From: Phascolomyces articulosus
Lineage: Eukaryota > Mucoromycota > Mucoromycetes > Mucorales > Lichtheimiaceae
NCBI GenBank assembly: GCA_025677815.1
Contig: JAIXMP010000002.1
Location: 558,001 to 622,000 of the forward strand
Direction of reading: 5' to 3'
DNA: 64,000 nucleotides
How positions within the stretch are numbered: the stretch's first letter is position 1; each line of letters opens with the position of its first letter. Positions 36,317 to 45,330 of the stretch are shown here, piece after piece. The position numbers were made by a program, and so were the translations under genes. The notes beneath the pieces were generated by a model. It was not told the DNA's origin. It ran no database searches and was given only the letters and a program-made list of their open reading frames with translations.

Positions 36317-38041
36317 GGTTATCTGATTGCTGTTGTTTTATGACAATGATTTAGAATGGAATTAGTGTATATTAAGATAAATAAAGAGGGTATGTAAATG
36401 TAACTGTGGCAATAATTCAAACAACAAAGAAAAAAGAGGCTAGTAAAAAAAAAAGTTTCTTTTTTATAAAGAGTTAAAGGGGTTTAGAAAAATGATGGAT
36501 GAATAAAGGAATAATTGGTACTGTTACACATAAAAGATCTGCCTTTCAATTCGGGCGTTATTTTGCCAGCTTTGGTGTAATATTTTCTGTTAATGAAAAA
36601 AATCAGTTACGTTATTTTTTTAATGGTGATGGAGGAATTAACGTGTTCTTTTTTCTATTTTATTCATAAAAATATATTAATAAATCATGAGATAATGGTA
36701 GAGTTCAATAGTCAACTAGTAGGATGTTAATATCCATGAAAATAATGTGCTTCTGATGGAATTGTATTATATGACAAATATATCAAAACCTTAAATAAAA
36801 CTGATGGCCTATAAAGAATTGAGTTAGGTCCGCGGGTTTTTTCTTTTATGATGGAAAATGCGGAGGTGAGATGCCGTAAATCTCATAAAAAAAAGACTAA
36901 TAAGGTGGGTGGCAAGCGTACAACTGACGGGTTCTTAATTGTAAAAAGCCCTTATTTGCGAAAAACTTGATTTTTTTTTATGCAATCTGTAATAGATGAG
37001 AAACATTCATTCTAATTTGACTCACAACAAAGCAGCGACAAGAGAGTCTATTTTTGATCGGATGTACCATTCCCGAACAACTCAACCCAATGTATACGTA
37101 CATTATAAAAGATTTGTTGTGTTGCCTATGTACTACAATGGAAAAGGACGTGTAAAAATTGGATGATTTTTTCCCATATTCTTTTTTTAAGAGGATCATC
37201 GAGACCTCTTTCTTCCAAAGTAGTAAGTAACATATTTCAATATAAATAGTCAAGTAGGATTATAATAAAACAAGGACACAAATAATCAAAAAAAGGAAAG
37301 ATCTTTTGACAGATCTTATTAAAAGAGATGAAATTGATACCAAGATGGATGCTTCGTGTGAAAGTATACACAAACACAACATCTTTCTTTTTCAGAAAAA
37401 GGAAATATAGTTTCGATCTTTATGTATTACAACAAACTTCTTTTTGAGTTTAACATTTTTTTGAATGCAACACATCTTGTTCATCGTTGTTTTATCAATA
37501 TCTTACAGACAGATTTTTTTTTACTCTGAGTATAAATAAAACTTTAAGGAACCGATGGACATAGTATCGGATCAACAAGTTGCTTCGACTACTGGAGTAA
37601 AATTATAAAATAAAGTATATATATAGTGTCATCATCATCATTATGAAAAAAAGAAATTTGTTCTAATTATATGATATCATAACAACAACACCATGTGTTG
37701 GCTAATAATAATGGCAATGATGAGTTGTCTGATATGTAAAAAAAAGTGTGAACAATTTGAATAAAAGAAAAATAGGATATAATCGTTAGGATCATGGATC
37801 TCGTTGTTGATTTACTGTTTAGGTTTCTTATTAGAGTTGAGCCATGCTTCAATGAGCGGACCTATATTGAATGGTTACACAGTGAGTGACATGAACCCTT
37901 GAGGTGCTCATGCTTTTAAAACACCTTTTTCCTATTTATCGATCACCGAATTACTGTAACCAACAAATCAGACACCACAATTTCAATAAAAGGCCATAGG
38001 AGTCTACTGAAAGGAGGAGACTATACTACTATCCAATGAAT
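36317..38041. other. Spacer upstream of MFS copy 2
   Basis: About 1.7 kb with no supported gene. The promoter of MFS copy 2 should be in its first few hundred bases. The remainder is AT-rich with short T and A runs; no coding relic was recognised before the HET-like remnant at 38042. Confidence 0.45.
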
Positions 38042-38344
38042 TTATTGAATTAAAAAAGTTTGTTTTGGTAAATCACAATTAGAAAAAAGGTAATCACCAT
38101 GATCTATCATACAAAGACCTAAACAAGTGTATAATATTCCTCTCCCTTTCTTTATTTTGATCAAAGGGTAATAGTTATGATATTGATGACCATAATAATC
38201 TCTCCTGGAGGAAATTTCAACAAGTATCATATAGTGTGCCAAAGGATCCTCTTCTATCCCTTCTGTCATATAATCAAAATCAATCGCTGTGTTCTTTTGA
38301 TGAATCCAATCGTATAAGAAAAAGTTTTCCTTCTTGATTGTCAT
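38042..38344 (-). pseudogene. Isolated C-terminal remnant of a HET-domain gene
   Basis: This frame of 100 codons matches the last 105 or so residues of the intact HET gene at 47267-48967. Its start, MTIKKENFFLYDW, parallels MKIKKQNLCWILY. Then YYPLIKIKKGRG parallels YYPIIKKKQGET, and the ending LPKQTFLIQ parallels LPKQKFLIQ. The HET domain itself is absent. The piece lies immediately downstream of a truncated MFS gene, so it is either a leftover of a duplication or has been joined to that transcript. It is unlikely to work as an incompatibility protein on its own. Confidence 0.75.
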
Positions 38345-38377
38345 AAACTTGGATAATCACTGAAAATGCTTACACAA

Positions 38378-39299
38378 AGTATTGAAAGACTAATAGGTAT
38401 TCTTCATAATATTATCGTAACTGCCATAAGACACTCGGATAATTTTGGTGTCACGACGATATTCGGTACCAATAAGTAATTGGATGCCTATTATAATAAT
38501 AAATGTCTAACAAAAATATATGAGTAACAAGTTAATTTTTAACTATAGTAGTAATAAAATAAATTCAATCAGAAAACGAACATGGATAGGCTGCCACCTC
38601 AAAGAATCCTTGGAAAAATCGTAAAATAAGTAATTGGTGAAAATTCTTTGCCAAGGCTGTACATGCAAGCAAAACACCCCATAAAATGACACATGTTCCC
38701 AAATATTTTGATATTGAGAACCTTTGCAAAAGGTATTTATTTGGAATCTACGTATGAGTATAAAAAAATATCAGATCGAATCGTCATGAAACCAAAGAAA
38801 GTGTGATTTTACCTGAAATAACAAGTAACCAAGATAGAATATAGCACCCAACCAACTAAAATCGCCACTGGTTATATTTGTGTCCTGGTAAAAGCCCATG
38901 ACAGCAGAGTAGTTTAAAGAAACTTTGTCCACATACTATGGTAATTCCGGAATTGGTAAGGTACAAGCGAGCGGTGATAGCAACATACATTTTTTTAGTG
39001 TTTGTTTCTTGCATGGAGATAATATATACAATTTCGTGCACTGCTGTTATACGAAATCATTTTATTTTTTCACTCACATGGAGAAATGTTATTATACATG
39101 TAATTGGTACCGTGGTAAGATGGATTTTTCGAACAGGTTGTTTTTCTTCTAATGTGTATATAAAATTTTCTTTGTCCTGGTTTCTTTTGTCAGAGTGATT
39201 CTTTTCATCCTCAGTCAATATGATAGAGTCGTTATTATGATGGCTATCCTTGACTTGATGCTGACTGACTGTTTTCATAGTAGTAGTTGAAATTTTCAT
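38378..39299 (-). pseudogene. Truncated MFS transporter, Dal5 type, copy 3
   Basis: Homologous to copies 1, 2 and 4 but ending after roughly 200 residues. The first exon (from 39299) has an acidic, Asn/His-rich N-terminus and a degraded first segment (PVRKIHLTTVPITCIITFLH). The next reads LNYSAVMGFYQDTNITS and LGAIFYLGYLLFQ. The third reads YLGTCVILWGVLLACTALAK and LLILRFFQGFFEVAAYP. The last recognisable piece is IQLLIGTEYRRDTKIIR, after which the similarity is lost and a stop follows near 38378. At least seven of twelve membrane segments are missing, so it cannot be a working carrier. Intron positions match the intact copies. The break point is about 35 bases from the HET-tail remnant, suggesting one rearrangement caused both. 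Confidence 0.78.
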
Positions 39300-40114
39300 G
39301 ATATCATTAGTAATAGCTAGTAGAATCTTCTATATGTTACGGTTTTGTATATACAATATATTATAAATATAAAATAGAAGAACTTTGAACTTCTTCGATC
39401 ACTGAACTAAAGAAAGGTGTAGACTAACGGTTGCTTCTGATTCCTTTTGATTTGTGAAAGAACAATTGGATTGCGAGTATCATGTTACGTTTAAGATGGA
39501 AAAGTATTAATGATGTCCAAAGAAAACGAGAAAGAGATAGCATCGAGGAGTAAGTGTTTTTTTTAAAAAGAGTTCTTATGTCAACATCATATTATCTATT
39601 TTTCTAACTTCAACCTCACTAATTCTTTTCTTCTCTCTACAGCATGGAACAATAGGATAAGTGACTATACTCTTATATTGTTTATATATATTTATAATAT
39701 CAATTCTCAATATAAAAGTACATTCTAATTTAAATAAATTAATAAATAAAAAAGTGTACATTCCTTATCTATTTTTTTATGTTGGTTTTTCATAGATTCT
39801 ATATAGATATGAACATTAATTTCTCTTAGCTAGTAATAGACCTATTTTTTATTTTTATTTTTCATTCCTCATCTTATTATTTTTTTTATTACAAATCTTC
39901 CAATTAAATATAAATGCGTCAAAAACGAGGTTCCAATATTACACTAGTATAATACTCTCTATTTGTTATCACCACCCAAGTATTATAGTTATTTATTACG
40001 TCATTTATAGTGGATAAAAAACGATGAAAAATACATCTTGATATAAACACTCATCAACGTCAAATACACTCCAATGTAACGTACAACCATGAGTTAGAGA
40101 AGCGCTTTGTACTG
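39300..40114. other. AT-rich spacer
   Basis: No gene is seen. T-rich and TATA-rich low-complexity sequence leads up to a solo transposon-end motif at about 40115-40174. Confidence 0.45.
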
Positions 40115-40174
40115 GCGGAATTTGGCAGAAAACACTTCTGTCGCCCAAATTCGCCCAAAACATTTTTTACGGTG
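40115..40174. mobile_element. Solo terminal repeat related to the CACTA-like element at 42973
   Basis: The segment ends TTTTTTACGGTG and carries GTCGCCCAAATTCGCCC just inside. This is the same layout as the right end of the element at 42973-44124 (TTTTTTTTTACGGTG preceded by TCGCCAATTGTCGCCAAGTCG). Only this end was found; no CACCG partner end was recognised in the preceding kilobases, so the rest has been lost or has diverged. Confidence 0.55.
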
Positions 40175-40228
40175 TAAGAAGGTATATGTTGTGTATAAAG
40201 GGTTTCAATATGAATATAATAAAGGTAA

Positions 40229-40348
40229 ATGAGTAATTTTGAAGAGATCAAGTGTGAAAAGTATGCCGAAGGAAGTGATGAATGGTATATGGATGCTGTT
40301 GCTGAAGTTGCTGATGATGAAATATGTATTATTCAAAAATATTGGTAA
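40229..40348 (+). CDS. Possible tiny acidic ORF next to the solo transposon end
   Basis: A 39-codon frame of unusually protein-like composition for this AT-rich area (FEEIKCEKYAEGSDEWYMDA), ending at TAA 40346-40348. It lies 55 bases outside the solo transposon end. It could be an exon of a longer decayed gene, or chance. I do not recognise it and saw no good splice sites. Confidence 0.2.
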   Translation: MSNFEEIKCEKYAEGSDEWYMDAVAEVADDEICIIQKYW

Positions 40349-40590
40349 AGGTTTTATTCCGTCTTGTGTTCTTTGTATATATTATAGTTCTAGTGTTGGC
40401 ATATCATGAACCATAACTTCTTTTTATGTGTGTATAAGGTGTGATTAATATGGATAAGAGCGGTATGAGGGTGTGTTAATCTTTTAAGTTGGATCGAGAA
40501 GGCCTATAAAGCATGCTTGGAGTTAAAAAAATTCTCATGCTTGTAAACGTTGTGGCAAACATCAATTTTTATTTTATTACTTATATTGTT

Positions 40591-40782
40591 TATGAGTACC
40601 TCACTTGCGTGATGCATCCACATCGGCACGACGAGACTAAAGATAAACAGATGAATATCAGTTGTGTTAAATGGTAAAAAACACCACCTATTCCTACTTT
40701 TTATTCAATTCAAAATGAGAAAAATAAACTTACTAATCGAGATGGTGGCTGCGCCAGCAACGCATCCCGCCGAAGTGGGCAT
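40591..40782 (-). CDS. Possible short two-exon gene
   Basis: A locally GC-richer patch on the minus strand starts with ATG at 40782 and reads MPTSAGCVAGAATISI up to a GTAAGTTT donor at 40733. A TTTAG acceptor lies at 40637, with pyrimidines before it and a candidate ACTGAT branch. Splicing these gives a peptide of about 32 residues with a CRCGC cluster, ending at a TAA near 40591-40593. The next frame over reads SRRADVDASRK before a stop, so the true phase is uncertain. No family is recognised. The higher GC content and good splice sites are the only support. Confidence 0.25.
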
Positions 40783-41208
40783 GCTCGATTTAGAGATTTA
40801 ACTCATGGACACTCCCTTTATCGTGATATATTTTTTGCTTATTAGTAGAGTATAACTTTCTTCACAACCATTAGAATATTCCACTTTCTTTTGTAATACT
40901 CTCATAACTTACCATAGCAGAGCTATTGGGATGGTCAAGGAAGAAGAAGAAAAAAGGAAAACCTTCTCTTGTGATACTTTATATTATGATGATCACCACA
41001 AACAACATATTATTATTAAAAATCAGTGGAAAATGGTAGTAGCAGGACCTGTTCTATTATTAGTAAGTTCGTTTAACATGGAAAGGAATAACTGATGCCA
41101 ATATAGTAAATCTATTATATATATCAACATTATTTTATTATGATGATGATACGTAAGAGATTAATATGAGAGATAGAACATGAGAGATTCATATGGTTGC
41201 AGTTTATA

Positions 41209-41315
41209 CGTCCTAAAATTGCTTTCCCATATAAATGCATTTGCGGACATTTAAATGTTATCAAAGCCTTTAAATGTCCGCAAATGCATTTATATAGGAA
41301 AGCGATTTTAGGACG
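41209..41315. repeat. Near-perfect 47-bp inverted repeat (hairpin)
   Basis: Arms 41209-41255 and 41269-41315 are reverse complements with two mismatches in 47 bases. The left arm starts CGTCCTAAAATTGC and the right ends GCGATTTTAGGACG; 13 bases separate them. There is no convincing target duplication. It may be a tiny foldback MITE or a hairpin RNA source. Apparent open frames over it on both strands are mirror images of the palindrome and are not counted as genes. Confidence 0.9.
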
Positions 41316-41639
41316 ACTATGTAATATACTACGAATAATCCGAGAGAACAATAGACATGCGTCGATTATTGACACACCCTAATCAAAGTTATCAACTTAA
41401 TTGTAGGTAGTCAGCTGAGAACAAGTTTCGATTATGTTACATATAACTATTATTATAATGATAAACCACAATGATATAAATCTTTAATGGTTTTATTGAG
41501 TAACAATAAGTTGTTATTAGGCAGCATATTATTACGAATTTAATCTTATGTCTTTTTAAAAAACACTGTTATCTTCTACCACAGCATTGTTTTATATTCT
41601 TTATTGCACATTTGCGACAAATCGAGTGTCTTGTCGTAA

Positions 41640-42180
41640 TTATCCTTTATAGATATTTGAACGGAAGGATGAGGATCATTTTTAGATTTGTTTTTCTAGC
41701 TTGCTATCGACGTTCAATCATCATTTTATTGGCCAAGAGCCATTTATTAACTTTTGGTATGATTGGCGTCAGGCACCTCAACACTGCTATATTAAAGCCG
41801 TACCCATCATCAAATAACCAAATGTTCGGAGACCACTTTTTTTGTCAGGATATTTTTTTAATAAATGAACAAACATATGTATCGCGAAGTGTCGTCGGAT
41901 ATTTGAGACTCCCTTCTACCATCTCCTTCGTGCCGAACTCGCCTTCATCTACACGACCTGCTTTGGCACATCCTAATCCTGCACCATCATATGTAAAGTG
42001 GAGGTCGACCCGTGTTCTATGTCGTCTTCTTTTACCAAGCGATCTACTTGAATTATTATTATCAGTCGTTGCTCGACTTTCAGTCTCACCACTGGATTTC
42101 ATGCAAAATCGATTAGTATTTCTTGTTGACGATAATATACTAAGGCCTCTTACAAATGAATATCTACCTGTTAACATCAA
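41640..42180 (-). pseudogene. Decayed gene of a repeated Mucorales-type family
   Basis: On the minus strand the translation reads RTRVDLHFTYDGAGLGCAKA, then GTKEMVEGSLKYPTTLRD, a stop, and then in the same frame GYGFNIAVLRCLTPIIPKVN followed by a second stop. This succession (basic start, D-x-x-F-x-Y-x-G-x-x-L-G-C-x-x-x-G, a K-x-P-x-x-L-R-D motif, then a hydrophobic beta-like segment) resembles a multi-copy family of uncharacterised proteins I associate with Mucorales genomes. I cannot name the family. The in-frame stops mark it as broken. A 197-codon frame on the opposite strand is treated as the shadow of this relic. Confidence 0.5.
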
Positions 42181-42246
42181 TTACACAAGCACCGAACATG
42201 TATAATAGTCCTACGTTCATTTATCCATAAGTTTCACTTAACTAAA

Positions 42247-42727
42247 ATGTTATTCTTATACGCTCATGCATCTTCAATTGTTGTACTCCTCGAAATAAAA
42301 GGTATGTTTTATTCATTATTCATGCTTTTTCTGTTGCTAACAATTACTTCTGTTGATAGAACTTGTTCAAAAATACCCTTCTTTATGTGGAAATTTGACT
42401 CATACCAACCAGCAACTTTTATATAACATAGAAGGATGGGAGGTATATGAAGAAATTCATCGTCAACAACGGGTCAAGCTACCGGAAGATTCAAAGCAGC
42501 AAGTAATCAACATGTATTTCACTAGAGGAAAGACCAAGGATACATTTGCAAAAAAATTCAATGTAACAAGGAAAACTGCTTGTCGGGTTTTGGCGGAGTG
42601 GATGGAAATCAGCCACGCTTTGAAATTGCTTGAAGGGCGTATACTTCTGGAAGGTCGTTTAGACAGCAACATTGTTCGTGAAGTGATGTATTATAGATTA
42701 GAATCTCTTTTGATCTGTATAAAATAA
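42247..42727 (+). CDS. Small helix-turn-helix protein, two exons
   Basis: Two exons (42247-42301 and 42360-42727) joined by GTATGT...TGCTAAC...GATAG give an uninterrupted 140-residue protein. The N-terminus, MLFLYAHASSIVVLLEIKE, is hydrophobic. Residues about 55-95 (KQQVINMYFTRGKTKDTFAK, then KFNVTRKTACRVLAEWM) have the layout of a helix-turn-helix like those in transposases and small DNA-binding proteins. The good branch site, in-frame splice and protein-like composition argue for a real gene or a recent relic. It lies between a decayed gene and the CACTA-like element, so an origin in a mobile element is plausible. No catalytic domain is present. Confidence 0.5.
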
Positions 42728-42972
42728 AAATCTTTGTATAATCTACCTGTATTTTTACCATTACAATATGGACAATCAAACACGCCAAAGGATGTCGGAT
42801 TCGGTATTTCCAATCTTAGTAAAAAAGTCGAAACGATAGTTTGGTAACAGGTTGCAAATAGATTGTCTTAACCATCCAATATCAAATAATTCACCAGGAA
42901 TATATGGTGAGTGTCGGGTAACATGAGTCATAATCATATCATACGAATTCTACGTTAAAAGTTACCCATATA

Positions 42973-44124
42973 CACCGTAAGAAAAGTTGGCGACAGTTGG
43001 CGACAGTACCCAAAGTCGCCGACTTCGGTTGCACAGAGAGGTCGTCTTCCAAAAACGGTTACACGACTATTGGAACTCAAAATGTGGATTGTGTACACCA
43101 CAACATGGGTATTATTCAAACAAAACGTGATGATTTATTCATTTAAAAAATAAGTGTATTATTCATTAAAATATTTTGGTCAAGCATGATAATAAATGAC
43201 AAGGGATTATACTCGACATATATATATGGATGAAGTAAGAAATGTAGTTTATTAAACACATTAATTTGTTTATTTAAAAAATATATAATAATACTGTTGC
43301 TGCAAAGACTTAGGCAAGTATAATAAAATGATCTTTGTATTCAAATATTTACTCTATTTCACTATCTATTTGCACAACTAATTGTAACATATCTATAAAC
43401 ATATAATATATAAAGTAAGAAAGATGGAGAAGAATCAGCACGACATACATCGCGTCATATCAATAAATATAATATAGTTACCCAGGGACATACCGACCGT
43501 ATGAATTTCTAGTTTTCATCATCGCCATCACTAATATCGGTTAAAGTGTTAAAGAAAGCCAGAGTTAGAAATTATAATAGATGTCTTAATACCTTTCACT
43601 TTACACAAGAAAAAAAAATAAATACAAACCGGTTGATGACATTTCTAGCAACCTGTCAGTTTAATTTGATTTCCGTTACTTAGTAAGTATAATTGTCGTT
43701 TCTTGCATAAGCTTATTACCCACCTGTCGATATACAATTTTTTGAGGATTGTAATATCATGAGATAATGAAATTTCCTATCTTTACTGTTACCTACCTTC
43801 TTCGCAATCTCTTTTCTTTCCGCACGATACCCTTCCATCGCAAAAGCAGTATGTTGTGCATAATCTAATCTTCATGAAACTCATTCAAAGGAATTCTCAA
43901 TTTCTCCTTGGATATTTCATCATGTACTTGAGTTATTAATATTGTTGTATGGAAAGAGGAAGAGAGAAATGTCAAAAGTATGACAATCGCTTTGTGAATA
44001 CTCTTTGCGGTGATTGGAAACATCATTTAGTGAAACATATGGAAGGTATTTAAGGCAAGTCTCTGTCATTTTGTATTACAGTGTCGCCAATTGTCGCCAA
44101 GTCGCTCCATTTTTTTTTACGGTG
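42973..44124. mobile_element. CACTA-like non-autonomous DNA transposon, 1.15 kb
   Basis: The left end reads CACCGTAAGAAAA, then GTTGGCGACAGTTGGCGACA. The right end, reverse-complemented, reads CACCGTAAAAAAAAATGGAGCGA, then CTTGGCGACAATTGGCGACA. The ends are thus matching inverted repeats with a doubled TTGGCGACA motif. The element is flanked by ATA on both sides (42970-42972 and 44125-44127), a 3-bp target duplication. CAC-starting ends plus a 3-bp duplication are features of the CACTA/EnSpm superfamily. The interior has no intact transposase but contains a spliced, frameshifted gene relic on the minus strand. Confidence 0.8.
43509..43920 (-). pseudogene. Frameshifted gene relic inside the CACTA-like element
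   Basis: Minus-strand pieces read in order HDEISKEKLRIPLNEFHED, YAQHTAFAMEGYRAERKEIA, VARNVINR and FFNTLTDISDGDDEN followed by a stop at 43509. The joins between the last three look like introns (GTAGGT and GTTTGT donors). Between the first two the frame shifts: GAAGATTAGATTAT appears to have lost one base, creating a stop. No family is recognised. It may be a captured host exon or what remains of the element's own gene. Confidence 0.5.
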
Positions 44125-44127
44125 ATA

Positions 44128-45330
44128 AAGCGCCATGAATCAGCCTAACAGCTCTTAGAAAATTCACACATATTCATCACTCAAAACAGGAAGAAGAAAA
44201 AACGTGTACCTTTCCATTTAAAGAGTTAGTGTATTCATCGACATCATGTGGATTATATTCAGATAAAGTAGGGAGAGAATAGGTTTGACTGTAATGAAGA
44301 TCATCCGTAGAAAACACATCTTCCCAACATTTATCATGGTGATCAAGGATAAAACTGTGTCCGGCACTATATAAGTTATTGGTTTTACTGTGTTAAGATA
44401 TCTGATTATATTGCATTGATTATCTTATAAGCGAACGATATATTTACTGCTCATAACTAAGGGCATGGCAGTATACTAACATTTTGTCCTCGACAATGGA
44501 CACAGTGGGAAGGATCCAGCACATCCAGTACATCCAGCACATCCAGCACATAGAATTTAAGAACAGCGCAGAGAGTGATATATTTTTGTTAATTCGTGCA
44601 CCCAAATATGCATCAATGAATTCTTTTTGATTGCCCATTAATAATTTTTTTTATTATATAAAATATAAATAATATTACTCACTAATAATTAATCGTTTTT
44701 CTGATTACGATCTCGTGCTGAACGTGTCTGTAACTGACCAATAGACTTTCGCTTCGTCATTGTTGATCGGATGAAGGGGAAGAAGAAAGAGTGGACGAAG
44801 AGGAAGGAATGAATGAGGAAGAAGGGGCGAACGAGGAATGAACAGAAAATGGAGTGGAAAGAGAAGGAGTAGATGTTTCATTTGGCTGTTGTTGCTGTCG
44901 TGAGGCTAGCGAGAGAGAAGAAAGAGCAGGTGTTGAAGGTGTTGCTGCTGGTTAGTTGTTCACTATTTAAAATATTGTACATTTTAGCAAAACATGAAGA
45001 GAGAGACGTCATTTAATTTTAATTTACGTTGTTTGTTCGTCAGTGATGCTGGATGATCTATACTGGTCGAAGGGAGATTTTTTCTTTGTTCATCCTGATA
45101 TGATTCCAGGAGAGATCCATGTTGGAAGAGTGCGCTATATTTATTTTTATTCAAGTTTTTTCTCCAAAATTTAAATATGGAAGTTCGTGTAATCAAAAAT
45201 TGTACTGGATGCACCAGCTGCACTGGGTCCTTCCCATGGTGAATGGTTCTCGATGGCAGAATCCATTCGTTGTTATTCATGGCAGCATGGATAGTCTCCA
45301 TCTTTTGAATGAATGGATGAGATAACGCGT
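44128..45330. other. Accessory stretch with coding-like fragments
   Basis: No intact gene could be assembled. On the minus strand 44763-44955 reads as a Ser/Thr/Pro-rich segment (PSTPALSSLSLASRQQQQPN and similar). Overlapping its end is a tiny frame of 23 codons, 44760-44689, starting MTKRKSIGQLQTRSARDRNQ. 44984-45301 (-) holds an open frame of 105 codons with STSIDHPASLTNKQRKLKL. These look like exons or remnants of repeated genes, but I cannot name them or join them with confidence. Confidence 0.35.
44514..44553. repeat. 10-bp tandem repeat
   Basis: About four copies of a decamer of the type ACATCCAGCA (one with T for C), with a partial copy. Because 10 is not a multiple of 3, a translated minus-strand frame cycles through CW, MCW and MYW. 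The repeat sits in the accessory region and is probably simple slippage. Confidence 0.8.

Noticed and set aside
41130..41382. Two mirrored open frames over the hairpin
   Set aside because: Both encode nearly the same peptide on opposite strands because of the palindrome. There is no independent evidence for translation.
41612..42205. A 197-codon open frame on the plus strand
   Set aside because: It overlaps the minus-strand relic, whose peptides look much more protein-like. The plus-strand translation has no domain and odd composition, so it is taken as a shadow.
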